Below, one piece after another: positions 26,832 to 35,256 of a stretch of DNA of 64,000 nt. Numbering within the stretch: the stretch's first letter is position 1; each line of letters opens with the position of its first letter. This DNA comes from Streptomyces kanamyceticus (GTDB taxonomy: Bacteria; Actinomycetota; Actinomycetes; Streptomycetales; Streptomycetaceae): contig NZ_CP023699.1 in NCBI RefSeq assembly GCF_008704495.1, forward strand, positions 7,998,001-8,062,000. The letters run 5' to 3'. The translations under genes and the position numbers were made by a program. The notes below the pieces were generated by a model. That model saw only the letters and a list, made by a program, of their open reading frames with translations, searched no databases and was not told where the DNA came from.

Positions 26832-27147
26832 ATCGCCGGCTGCGCCGAGCTCGTCCTCAAGCGCCGGACAGGCTCAATGTTTTGGCCCCCGCCGTCGTCG
26901 GCTTTGATCGCCGGCTGCGCCGAGCTCGTCCTCAAACGCCGGACGGGCTGAAATTCCCCCGGCCGGGCTGAATTCCCCCAGCCAGGCTGAATTCCCCCCC
27001 CAACAGGGCTGAGACGTTCGCGGCCGGGCTGCGCATCGCAGCCCGGCCGTGGAAGCCTCAGCCCTGGTGAGAGCAATTCAGCCCTTGAGGGGCGGAGCAT
27101 TTCAGGCCGGGGGGGGGCGAAAATTCAGCCCCTCCGGCGTTTGAGGA
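26832..27147. repeat. Intergenic direct and inverted repeats
   Basis: A 43-bp segment (ATCGCCGGCTGCGCCGAGCT...) at 26832-26874 recurs at 26907-26949 with two mismatches. Its end (TCCTCAAACGCCGGACGGGC, from about 26929) faces an inverted copy at about 27122-27147. Short GGGCTGAATTCCCCC units sit between, and a run of nine Gs lies near 27110. The 373-bp gap between convergent genes holds no gene. Confidence 0.75.
27021..27049. terminator. Strong hairpin between convergent cytochrome and gntP genes
   Basis: A perfect 13-bp GC stem (27021-27033 with 27037-27049) with loop CAT lies inside the repeat-rich gap between two convergent genes. Confidence 0.65.
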
Positions 27148-27183
27148 GCGGGGTCCGGGGCGGAGCCCCGAGGAGACGGCGCG

Positions 27184-28581
27184 CTAGATGACCAAGGACA
27201 GCAGCAGCACCAACCCACCCGCCACCACAGAGATGATCGTCTCCATCACCGACCACGTCTTGATCGTCTGGCCGACGTCCAGGCCGAAGTACTCCTTGAC
27301 CAGCCAGAACCCCGCGTCATTGACATGCGAGAAGAAAAGCGAACCCGCACCGATGGCCAGGACGAGCAGCGCCGTGTGCGACGTCGACATGTCCGCCGCG
27401 AGCGGAGCGACGAGCCCCGCCGCCGAAATCGTCGCGACCGTCGCCGAACCCGTCGCCAGCCGGATCGCCACCGCGATCAGCCAGGCGAGCAGCAGCGCGG
27501 GGATCGACCAGTCCTTGGAGAAGTCCAGGATCATCTGGCCCACACCGATGTCGATGAGCGTCGTCTTGAAGCCGCCGCCCGCGCCCACGATCATCAGCAC
27601 GCCCGCGATCGGGGCGAGCGACTTCTCGACCGTCGTCGAGAGCCGGTCCTTGGTGAAGCCCGCCGCGCGGCCCAGCGTGAACATCCCGACGATCACCGCC
27701 GCGAGCAGCGCGATCAGCGGCGAACCGATGACGTCGAAGACCCGCTGCACGGTGGTCTCGGGGTCGTCCACCACGATGTCCACCAGCGCCTTGGCCAGCA
27801 TCAGGACGACGGGCAGCAGCACCGTGGCGACGGTCGCGCCGAAGCCGGGGCGCTTGTCCAGGTCCTCCGAGGGACGCTGCGGGATCATCTTCTCGGGGGC
27901 GGGGACGTCCACCCAGCGGGCCGCGACCTTCGCGAACAGCGGGCCCGCGATGATCACCGTCGGGATGGCGACGAGGACGCCGAGCGCGAGCGTGACGCCG
28001 AGGTTGGCGTCGACCGCGTCGATCGCCACGAGCGGACCCGGGTGCGGCGGGATGAGCCCGTGCATCACGGACAGACCGGCGAGCGCCGGGATGCCGATGC
28101 GCATCAGCGAGTAGTTGCCGCGCTTGGCGACCATGAGGACGACCGGGATCAGCAGCACGATGCCGACCTCGAAGAAGAGCGGCAGACCGATCACCGAGGC
28201 GATGAGCACCATCGCCCAGGGCATCGCGCGCCCGCCCGCCCTGGCCAGGATCGTGTCGACGATCTGGTCGGCGCCGCCGGAGTCGGCGAGCAGCTTGCCG
28301 AGGATGGCGCCGAGGGCGATGAGGACGCCGACGCCCGCGACGGTCGAGCCGAGGCCGGTGGTGAAACTGGCGATCGCCTTGTCCAGCGGCGCGCCCGCGA
28401 AGGCGCCGAGCGCGAGCGACCCGATGGTCAGCGCGAGGAAGGCGTGCAGCTTGAACTTGGTGATGAGCAGGACGATGACGGCGATGCCCGCGAGGACGGC
28501 GATCCCCAGCTGGGCATGGCCCGCCGAGGTGATCGGCTCGACGGGGTCCGCTGCCAGCATCTCGACGCTGAGATGGGTCAC
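27184..28581 (-). CDS. gntP: Gluconate:H+ symporter, GntP family (465 aa)
   Basis: About 12-14 hydrophobic segments across 465 residues. Family landmarks are LGAILGKLLADSGGADQIVDTI, PLFFEVGIVLLIPVVLMVAK, HGLIPPHPGPLVAIDAV and the late ATGSATVATISAAGLVAPL and FSHVNDAGFWLVKEYF. GntP proteins import gluconate or related sugar acids with protons. Gluconokinase is the next gene upstream on the same strand and a FadR-type regulator is divergent, so gluconate is well supported. ATG 28581. Confidence 0.9.
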   Translation of the reverse strand: MTHLSVEMLAADPVEPITSAGHAQLGIAVLAGIAVIVLLITKFKLHAFLALTIGSLALGAFAGAPLDKAIASFTTGLGSTVAGVGVLIALGAILGKLLADSGGADQIVDTILARAGGRAMPWAMVLIASVIGLPLFFEVGIVLLIPVVLMVAKRGNYSLMRIGIPALAGLSVMHGLIPPHPGPLVAIDAVDANLGVTLALGVLVAIPTVIIAGPLFAKVAARWVDVPAPEKMIPQRPSEDLDKRPGFGATVATVLLPVVLMLAKALVDIVVDDPETTVQRVFDVIGSPLIALLAAVIVGMFTLGRAAGFTKDRLSTTVEKSLAPIAGVLMIVGAGGGFKTTLIDIGVGQMILDFSKDWSIPALLLAWLIAVAIRLATGSATVATISAAGLVAPLAADMSTSHTALLVLAIGAGSLFFSHVNDAGFWLVKEYFGLDVGQTIKTWSVMETIISVVAGGLVLLLSLVI

Positions 28582-28618
28582 GGTTCTTTCCTTGTGCGTG
28601 GGTACGGGAGCGCCCCTC

Positions 28619-28663
28619 AGGGGCGCGGGGCTGTGACATGTGCGGCTCCGCCGCGCGGGCGCG
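28619..28663. repeat. Dispersed 45-bp element between gntK and gntP
   Basis: Two mismatches from 11784-11828 (AGGGGCGCGGGGCTGTGACA then TGCGGCTCCGCCGCG). It lies in the 114-bp gap between the kinase and transporter genes, and could attenuate transcription between them. Confidence 0.65.
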
Positions 28664-28695
28664 ACCAGCCCAATGCGGCCCGCAGAGTGGAACAG

Positions 28696-29208
28696 CTAGC
28701 GGAGTTCGAGGCCGTGAAGCGCCGAGAAAGCCCGATCGGCGATCTCCTCGGGCCCACCCGAGACATCGACGTCGACACCCGCCTCATCCGCCCCGAGAGG
28801 CTGAAGCGTGGCGAACTGCGAGTCGAGAAGCGCGGTCGGCATGAAATGCCCCTGCCGGTGCGACATCCGCTCCTCGATGAGGACCCTGTCACCGGTCAGG
28901 TGGACGAAGACGACCCCGGGAGCGGCAGCGCGCAGCCGGTCGCGATAGGAGCGCCTGAGCGCCGAGCTGCTGACCACCCCGCCGCGTCCTGCCCTGCCGT
29001 GCGCCCAGGCGCCGATGGCGTCGAGCCACGGCCACCTGTCGTCGTCGGTGAGCGGTGTGCCGGAGGACATCTTCTGGATGTTCTCCGCCGGGTGGAAGTC
29101 GTCGCCTTCGGCGTAGGGAACGCCGAGCCGGTCCGCGAGCAGGGGGCCGATCGTGGTCTTGCCGGTTCCTGCCACGCCCATGACTACGACGACGTGGGGG
29201 GTGCTCAT
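28696..29208 (-). CDS. gntK: Gluconokinase (170 aa)
   Basis: Walker A GVAGTGKT at 11-18, then LADRLGVPYAEGDDFHPAENIQKM and GTPLTDDDRWPWLDAIGAW, the diagnostic GntK/IdnK stretch. SSALRRSYRDRLR and FVHLTGDRVLIEERMSHRQGHFMP complete the match. It phosphorylates D-gluconate to 6-phosphogluconate for the pentose phosphate pathway. Start ATG 29208. It is first of the kinase-GntP pair and divergent from the FadR-type regulator. Confidence 0.93.
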   Translation of the reverse strand: MSTPHVVVVMGVAGTGKTTIGPLLADRLGVPYAEGDDFHPAENIQKMSSGTPLTDDDRWPWLDAIGAWAHGRAGRGGVVSSSALRRSYRDRLRAAAPGVVFVHLTGDRVLIEERMSHRQGHFMPTALLDSQFATLQPLGADEAGVDVDVSGGPEEIADRAFSALHGLELR

Positions 29209-29307
29209 CGTTGGTGCCTCGCTGTCTTCATGTCTTCATCGACATCGGCCGCGCGGACCGGGACCGAAGGGGGGAGTGGCCCCGGTCCACGCGTTCACGC
29301 CACTGAA

Positions 29308-29355
29308 ACCTATTAGGTCTGACGAATTCAAGCCCCTGTGACATAAAAGTCTGAC
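29308..29355. promoter_or_regulatory. Paired FadR/GntR-type operators in the gluconate divergent promoter
   Basis: The heptamer GTCTGAC, fitting the GntR/FadR GT-N3-AC core, occurs at 29317-29323 and 29349-29355. Centres are 32 bp apart, about three helical turns. The second lies in the dyad AAGTCTGACTT; an extra dyad ACCTATTAGGT (29308-29318) touches the first. Placed between gntK and the regulator gene, they are likely its binding sites. Confidence 0.6.
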
Positions 29356-29391
29356 TTATTGTTCCCGCGCCTCTCCTCGTAGGCTTCCGTC

Positions 29392-30093
29392 ATGACCGCA
29401 CAGGCCCGAGGGCTGCACTCCCGCGTACTGGAAAGCCTCGGGCCCGCCATCACCGCGGGCGAGTACCCGCCCGGCAGCGTGCTGCGCACCGACGAGCTGG
29501 CCCAGCGCCTGGAGGTGTCCCGCTCCGTGATGCGCGAGGCGGTCCGGGTCCTGGAGTCCATGCACCTGGTCGCGTCGCGCCGCCGCGTGGGCGTGACCGT
29601 ACTGCCCACCGAGGAGTGGAACGTCTACGACCCGCAGGTCATCCGGTGGCGTCTTGCGGGCGCCGACCGGCCGCGCCAGCTGCGCTCGCTCACGGTGCTG
29701 CGGTCCGCGATCGAGCCCGTCGCCGCGGGACTGGCGGCCCGGTACGCCACCGCCGAGCAGTGCGCCGAGCTCACCGCGTGCGCGCTCGGCATGGTCGCCC
29801 ACTCGCGCGGGCACCAGCTGGAGGGCTATCTGAAGCACGACGTGGCCTTCCACCGGGTGATCCTGAACGCCTCGGGCAACGAGATGTTCGCGCGGCTCGG
29901 CGACGTCGTCGCCGAGGTCCTGACGGGACGTACCGCGCACCAGGTGATGTTCGAGGACCCCGACCCGCCCGCCGTCACCCTGCACGTCCGGGTCGCCGAG
30001 GCGGTACGGGAGGGTGACGCGGCCCGCGCCGAGGCCCTGACGCGGGAGATCGCCGAGGGCGCCCTCCAGGAGCTGGACATCCTCGCGCCCTGA
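29392..30093 (+). CDS. FadR/GntR family regulator, probable gluconate repressor
   Basis: 233 residues. The GntR winged HTH spans about residues 10-75 (LESLGPAITAGEYPPGSVLR, ELAQRLEVSRSVMREAVRVL, ASRRRVGVTV). The FCD ligand domain follows with its metal/ligand residues in HDVAFHRVIL, ASGNEMFARL and the terminal HVRVAEAVREGDAARAEALT. It is divergent from gntK-gntP, and the promoter between them has two spaced GTCTGAC sites, so it is probably the gluconate-responsive repressor (GntR role by context). ATG 29392. Confidence 0.88.
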   Translation: MTAQARGLHSRVLESLGPAITAGEYPPGSVLRTDELAQRLEVSRSVMREAVRVLESMHLVASRRRVGVTVLPTEEWNVYDPQVIRWRLAGADRPRQLRSLTVLRSAIEPVAAGLAARYATAEQCAELTACALGMVAHSRGHQLEGYLKHDVAFHRVILNASGNEMFARLGDVVAEVLTGRTAHQVMFEDPDPPAVTLHVRVAEAVREGDAARAEALTREIAEGALQELDILAP

Positions 30094-30155
30094 CGCAGGG
30101 GAGCCCCGGGCGGTCGGCGGCAGGGACACCCGTGCGATCGGCGACAATGGACACC

Positions 30156-30575
30156 ATGTCCCGACGCGCCGCCCGCCCCGCCCGTACCGCACGCCCCGTG
30201 AACTGCCCCTGCGGTCACCCCGTGCCGTACGAGAAGTGCTGCGGCAGGCTGCACCGGGGCGAGGCCGCGGCGGCCACCCCCGAGGAGCTGATGCGCTCGC
30301 GCTACAGCGCCTTCGCGGTCCGCGACGAGGGCTACCTCCTGCGCACCTGGCACCCCAGGACCCGGCCGCCGCGCGTGGAGTTCGACCCCGGGACGCGCTG
30401 GACGGGCCTGGACATCGAGGACACCACCGAGGGCACGGCGTTCCACCCGAGGGGCACGGTCACCTTCCTGGCCCGGTACACCGAGGGCGGCCGTGCGTAC
30501 GCCCTGCACGAGCACAGCACGTTCGAACGCGTCGACGGGGCCTGGGTGTACGTCGACGGCACGTTCGTCGACTGA
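30156..30575 (+). CDS. YchJ/UPF0225 family SEC-C motif protein (139 aa)
   Basis: The N terminus carries a Zn-binding SEC-C motif, NCPCGHPVPYEKCCGRLHRG (Cys at about 20, 22, 31, 32). The YchJ-type NTF2-like domain follows, including TPEELMRSRYSAFAVRDEGYLLRTWHP in two adjoining segments and GTVTFLARYTEGGRAYALHE. Cellular role of the family is not well defined. Start ATG 30156 (MSRRAARP); an in-frame ATG at 30147 is possible. Confidence 0.85.
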   Translation: MSRRAARPARTARPVNCPCGHPVPYEKCCGRLHRGEAAAATPEELMRSRYSAFAVRDEGYLLRTWHPRTRPPRVEFDPGTRWTGLDIEDTTEGTAFHPRGTVTFLARYTEGGRAYALHEHSTFERVDGAWVYVDGTFVD

Positions 30576-30942
30576 GCCGAGGGCCACCGCGCGCCGAATC
30601 GGAAGCGGACGCGTGTCCGAGACCCGACGCGACCCGGCCACCGGCGTACCCGTGCGCGTGGGACTGCTGGCAAGCGGAGGTTCACACGGGGTGTGTCCGC
30701 GGCGCGCGGGGTGGGTCCGCGCGTGGCCCGCGAAGCCGCCGACGGGCCCAAATGCCCTGGCCCGCCCGCCTGTTCGAGGCTGCTGAGCGGCCGTGCACAT
30801 AGGCGGGAACCGTCGCTGCGGCCGACCGGTACCGCCAGTAGCGTCTGCCTGCTCCCTGTCCCTTTCGCGGTACCGCACACGCACAAGCGGCCGCGGTCCC
30901 GCGCACGCAGTCCCGTACGCCGCGCGAAGAAAGAGGCGCCCG
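30576..30942. other. 367-bp intergenic region upstream of the haem dioxygenase operon
   Basis: No supported gene. It contains short imperfect repeats of GGGTGTGTCCGCG / GGGTGGGTCCGCG (about 30688-30722) and, near the end, GTACCGCACACGCACAAGCGG. The ribosome site AAAGAGG precedes ATG 30943. I see no convincing promoter consensus. Confidence 0.5.
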
Positions 30943-33828
30943 ATGGCCGACACCGGACAGCACCAGCAGAGCCAGCAGAGCTACGAGCGCTACCAGGGCG
31001 GCAGTCCTGAAGCGGAACGCCGGCTGTTCGAGCGCCTGGCACAGGAACTGATGAAGGTTCAGGAGAAGAACCGGCGCGGCGCGGGAGCCGCCGTCCCCGG
31101 ACGCGCCTTCCACGAGAAGGCAGCGCTCGGCGTGGAGAACGCCAGGCTGCGCTTCCACGACGAACTGCCCGACGCCCTGCGGCAGGGCTTCGCACAGCCC
31201 GGCGCCGAGTACCCGGCGACCGTGCGGCTCTCCAACGCCAGCGGCATCCGGCAGGCCGACGGAGCACCCGACCTGCGCGGCGTCGCCGTGCGCGTCACGG
31301 TGTCCACCGAGGAGAGCCACGACCTGCTCGCCACCAACCACCCGGTGTCGCACGCCCGCGACGCCCGCGAGTTCGTCGCCTTCGCCAAGGCGATGGCGGG
31401 CGCCACGACCCCGCTGCGCAAGGCCTTCGGGCTGCTGGTCAAACTCCCGCTCGCCGTCGGCCTCTCCACCGCCACCCGCATGCGCCGCAACGTGCGGGCC
31501 GCCGCCCGGCACACCGTCGAAAGCCTGGCAGGCGAGACGTACTGGAGCCGCGGCGCCATCCTGTGGGGCGAGGCGGGCCCGGTCCGCTACCTGCTGCGCC
31601 CCACGGGCAGCGCCACCACCGCCAAGCCCGGCTCCAGGAGCCGCGATCCGCAGTACCTGCGGCGCGAGTTGGAGACCCGGCTCGCCCGCCAGGACGTCGC
31701 CTTCGAGCTCTGCGTCCAGCGGTACGTCGACGCCGGGCGCACCCCCGTCGAGGACGGCTCCGTGGAGTGGCTGGAGTCCGTCGCACCCGCGCTGCCGGTG
31801 GCCACGCTCACCGTGCCGAGCCAGGACCTCGACACCGCCGAGGCCCGCGCGGCGGGCGGCCGCGTCGAGGTGACGGGCTTCAACCCCTGGTACACCACCG
31901 ACGACTTCCGTCCGCTCGGCAACCTCAACAGGGCCCGCAAGGCCGCCTACGAGGCGAGCTCCGCCTACCGGCACGGACTGCGCTTCGTCACCGAGGAGCC
32001 GCTGCGCAACAAGGTGCTCGGCGCGCCCGTCGGCGCCGCGTTCCGCCTCCTGAACCGCGCGGTGCCCTGGCACAAGCTGCCGTTGGCGGCGAGCCTGCTC
32101 AACCTCGTCTTCCTGCGCAAGGTGCTGCGCCGCTTCAACCTCATCGACACCGATCTGCACGAGGCGCCCCCGAAGGCGGGCCCCGTGCCCGCGCCCATCG
32201 ACGAGAGGCTGCGCACGGCGCGGTCCTACGACGGGACGTACAACGACCTCTCCGCACCCCGGATGGGCGCCGTCGGCGCGCCCTTCGGGCGCAACCTGAA
32301 ACCGGAGTACCGGCCCGACCTCTTCGACACCCCGAACCCGGTCACCGTCAGCCGCCAACTCCTGTACCGCGACACCTTCCTGCCCGCCACCTCGCTGAAC
32401 GTGCTGGCCGCCGCATGGATCCAGTTCCAGGTCCACGACTGGGTCAACCACCCGCGTCACAAGCCCGGCGGCAAGGCCGTCGAGGTGCCGCTGCCGCCCG
32501 GCAGCACCTGGCACAACACCCCGGGCGGACCCGCCGAGCACGTGATGCGCTTCGCCGAGAACGAGGGCATCGAGCTGCCCGGCGACCAGCCGCCGCTCCT
32601 CTTCGCCAACGCCGCCTCGCACTGGTGGGACGGGTCGGAGGTGTACGGCGAGAGCGAGCAGACCGCGGCGTACCTGCGAGAACCCGACGGCGGCGACAAG
32701 CTCCGCCTCGAAGAGGGCCATCTGCCCATCGGCCAGAACGGCATCCCGCTGACCGGCTTCGCGGAGAGCTGGTGGCTGGGCCTGAGCGCCATGCACACGC
32801 TCTTCGCCCGCGAGCACAACGCGGTCTGCGACGCGCTGCGCCAGGCCTATCCCTCGATGAGCGCCGAGAGCCGGTACCACACGGCACGCCTGGTCGTCTC
32901 CGCCCTCATCGCCAAGATCCACACCGTGGAGTGGACGCCCGCGATCCTCGCCACCGAGGCGATCGACCTCGGTCTGCACACCAACTGGGACGGGCCGCCG
33001 CAGAGTTGGCTCAACAAGCTGGGCCTGTGGCTCCTTGAGGCCCATTCGCTGACGGGCATCCCCAAGACGCTGCCCGACCACCACGGCGTGCCGTACTCCC
33101 TCACCGAGGACTTCGTCACCGTCTACCGGATGCACCCGCTGATCCCCGACGACTACGAGATGCGCGAACACCGCTTCGGGCAGCGCCTGGAGACGCTCAC
33201 CTTCAACGACGTCCAGGGCCGCGCCGCCGAGGCGGCCATCCGCAAGACGGGCCTCGCCGACACGCTGTACTCCCTCGGCATCGCCCACCCCGGCGCGATC
33301 ACGCTGCACAACTTCCCGCGCGCGCTCCAGCGGTTCGAGCGCGACGGCGAGATCATCGACCTCTCCGTGGTCGACCTGGTGCGCACCCGCAGGCGCGGCG
33401 TGCCCCGCTACAACGACTTCCGCGCGGGCCTGCACAAGGAGCGCATCCGGCGCTTCGAGGACCTCAGCGAGGACCCCGAGACCGTCGCGCGCCTCAAGGA
33501 CGTCTACCGCTCGGTCGACGAGATCGACACCGTCGTAGGGCTGTTCGCCGAGAACCCGCCGCACGGCTTCGGCTTCAGCGACACGGCCTTCCGCATCTTC
33601 ATCCTGATGGCCACCCGGCGGCTGCAGAGCGACCGCTTCCTGACCGTCGACTTCCGCCCCGAGATCTACACCCCGCTCGGCATGGACTGGGTGCAGAAGG
33701 GCGGCATGAAGTCGGTGCTCCTGCGGCACGCCCCGGAACTCGCGGGCCTGCTGCCGCGCGGCGCCAGCGCGTTCGCGCCCTGGCGTCAGGTGCCGCCGGT
33801 CAGCGGCGGCGGACATGCCGGAGGGTGA
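30943..33828 (+). CDS. Catalase-like / alpha-dioxygenase two-domain haem protein (961 aa)
   Basis: Two haem domains in one chain. Residues about 25-400 are catalase/allene-oxide-synthase-like: distal His candidate H57 in PGRAFHEKA, EYPATVRLSNASGIRQADGA, LLATNHPVSHARD, and a proximal RxxxY motif R332-Y336 (RKAAY) in the usual tyrosinate-ligand context. Residues about 420-961 match plant alpha-dioxygenases/cyclooxygenase-type peroxidases: LNVLAAAWIQFQVHDWVNH (distal H498), FAREHNAVCD, LIAKIHTVEWT, and VYRMHPLIPD, where Y728 and H731 keep the Tyr-x-x-His spacing of the COX/DOX tyrosyl-radical Tyr and proximal His. Predicted chemistry: oxygenation of a fatty acid to a hydroperoxide, then conversion of that hydroperoxide by the N-terminal domain. 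ATG 30943 has AAAGAGG 6 nt upstream. Overlaps the next gene by 14 nt. Confidence 0.85.
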   Translation: MADTGQHQQSQQSYERYQGGSPEAERRLFERLAQELMKVQEKNRRGAGAAVPGRAFHEKAALGVENARLRFHDELPDALRQGFAQPGAEYPATVRLSNASGIRQADGAPDLRGVAVRVTVSTEESHDLLATNHPVSHARDAREFVAFAKAMAGATTPLRKAFGLLVKLPLAVGLSTATRMRRNVRAAARHTVESLAGETYWSRGAILWGEAGPVRYLLRPTGSATTAKPGSRSRDPQYLRRELETRLARQDVAFELCVQRYVDAGRTPVEDGSVEWLESVAPALPVATLTVPSQDLDTAEARAAGGRVEVTGFNPWYTTDDFRPLGNLNRARKAAYEASSAYRHGLRFVTEEPLRNKVLGAPVGAAFRLLNRAVPWHKLPLAASLLNLVFLRKVLRRFNLIDTDLHEAPPKAGPVPAPIDERLRTARSYDGTYNDLSAPRMGAVGAPFGRNLKPEYRPDLFDTPNPVTVSRQLLYRDTFLPATSLNVLAAAWIQFQVHDWVNHPRHKPGGKAVEVPLPPGSTWHNTPGGPAEHVMRFAENEGIELPGDQPPLLFANAASHWWDGSEVYGESEQTAAYLREPDGGDKLRLEEGHLPIGQNGIPLTGFAESWWLGLSAMHTLFAREHNAVCDALRQAYPSMSAESRYHTARLVVSALIAKIHTVEWTPAILATEAIDLGLHTNWDGPPQSWLNKLGLWLLEAHSLTGIPKTLPDHHGVPYSLTEDFVTVYRMHPLIPDDYEMREHRFGQRLETLTFNDVQGRAAEAAIRKTGLADTLYSLGIAHPGAITLHNFPRALQRFERDGEIIDLSVVDLVRTRRRGVPRYNDFRAGLHKERIRRFEDLSEDPETVARLKDVYRSVDEIDTVVGLFAENPPHGFGFSDTAFRIFILMATRRLQSDRFLTVDFRPEIYTPLGMDWVQKGGMKSVLLRHAPELAGLLPRGASAFAPWRQVPPVSGGGHAGG

Positions 33829-35245
33829 AGGACACCGGGGAGTCTCCGGTGGCGGTGGTGGTGACGGTGACGGCGATGCGGGCCGCCCCGGTCACCCCGG
33901 TCTCGCGGACCTGTTCGCCAGGCCGCTCCTGGAGACGCTCTGGCGCCGCCGCACGCACCGGGTGAGCCGCGGCGCCGACGTCCCCGCGGGCTCGATGAGC
34001 TACCGCTCCCCGCACGAGCCGCGCCCCCTGTCCGAGCTGGAGGAGGCGGTCCTGATCGCGCTGACCGGGTGCACCGGTCTGACGATGCCGGACCGTCCCT
34101 TCGACGACCCGCGCGACGGCACGCCCATCATGGCGAAGCCGAACATGACCATGGCGGGCCGCACCGCGGGCAGCCCGGACAACGCGCAGGCCACGCACTT
34201 CTTCCTGATCAACGACTCGGGCACGTACTTCCTGCGCAGGCTGCCCCCGGCCCCCTCCGAGCCCCTGGACGCGCGGCGCCTGGTCGAGCGGGCGCGGCTC
34301 GCCAAGGTCCGCGTCCTTGACCACCGTCTCGACGTCGCCGAAGGGCTGCGCGACTTCCCGGCCTACCTCGACTCCAACCGCTTCCTGTCCAACCTGCCGG
34401 GAACGACGCTCCTGTTCCCCGTCGTGGACCTCTCCCACCAGTACATCAACGCCCTGATGTACCTGCTCACCCAGCCCGACAAGGCCCGCCCCACGCTCGT
34501 CGACGACCGCAACTTCTACCGCCCCGCGGGCGTGCGGAAGTGGGTCCGCAACGGCTTCCTCAACGGCGACCTGAAGCTGCCGCTCGGCGCGCTCGGCCCG
34601 CTGCGCACCCAGATCGAGGCGGACCTGCTCCTGCAGAACCTGATGCTGACCGCGGAGGCGATGGGGCTCGGCGCCTGGATCCACGCCTCCGTCAACCCTC
34701 AAATCGCCCTGGGCGACCCGAAGTTCTCCCGCGCCTACGGCCGCATGCTCGGCTTCTCCTTCGTCACCCCGCGCTGGCGCCTGCCCGACCTGTGGCGCTG
34801 GCACGTCCCGCTCCCCACGTACGCGACGCTGCGCGCGCATCCGGTGGGCCTGACGTCCCCCGAGGGCGAGACGCTGATCGCGGCCGCCTGCCCGCCCGCC
34901 CACCGCACGATGCGCGAGGCGGTCGACGCGGTGATCCGCGACAAGTTCGGGCCCGGCGGCGTCTACGGCGACAAGGACGTGTTCGCGCACATCTACAAGG
35001 AGGAGTACGGGCAGCGCTATCTGGCGGAGGCCAGCGCGTACGAGGAACGGGTCGTCGAGTGCGCGCGGGACATCTGCGCGTACATCCACGACACGCACCG
35101 CCGCTTCCCCGCGCATACGGACGCGATCCACGTGCCCGGCGTGTGGCTCCAGGTCCACCACGTGGAGAGCGAGTACTACGAGAGGTTCTTCAGGCACGGG
35201 CTGACCGATGCGCACCGTCGGCACGAGGACCTCTGGGACGGCTGA
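33815..35245 (+). CDS. Nitroreductase-like protein coupled to the haem dioxygenase (476 aa)
   Basis: Starts at ATG 33815 inside the end of the dioxygenase gene, so the two are translationally coupled. A Gly/Asp-rich leader (VSGGGGGDGDGDAGRPGHPG) precedes the domain. LSELEEAVLIALTGCTGLTM and, later, LPLGALGPLRTQIEADLLLQ followed by NLMLTAEAMGLGAWI resemble the first helix and the FMN-proximal region of nitroreductase-fold enzymes. The remaining C-terminal 180 residues (DKDVFAHIYKEEYGQRYLAE, RFPAHTDAIHVPGVWLQVHH) have no family I recognise. A flavin-dependent reductase acting on an oxylipin product is plausible but unproven. Confidence 0.72.
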   Translation: MPEGEGHRGVSGGGGGDGDGDAGRPGHPGLADLFARPLLETLWRRRTHRVSRGADVPAGSMSYRSPHEPRPLSELEEAVLIALTGCTGLTMPDRPFDDPRDGTPIMAKPNMTMAGRTAGSPDNAQATHFFLINDSGTYFLRRLPPAPSEPLDARRLVERARLAKVRVLDHRLDVAEGLRDFPAYLDSNRFLSNLPGTTLLFPVVDLSHQYINALMYLLTQPDKARPTLVDDRNFYRPAGVRKWVRNGFLNGDLKLPLGALGPLRTQIEADLLLQNLMLTAEAMGLGAWIHASVNPQIALGDPKFSRAYGRMLGFSFVTPRWRLPDLWRWHVPLPTYATLRAHPVGLTSPEGETLIAAACPPAHRTMREAVDAVIRDKFGPGGVYGDKDVFAHIYKEEYGQRYLAEASAYEERVVECARDICAYIHDTHRRFPAHTDAIHVPGVWLQVHHVESEYYERFFRHGLTDAHRRHEDLWDG

Positions 35246-35256
35246 CCGCACGGGGA

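Noticed and set aside
30682..33816. 1044-residue frame on the minus strand opposite the haem dioxygenase
   Set aside because: It is a GC-bias shadow: low-complexity composition, no motifs, and the plus-strand frame has conserved catalytic residues.
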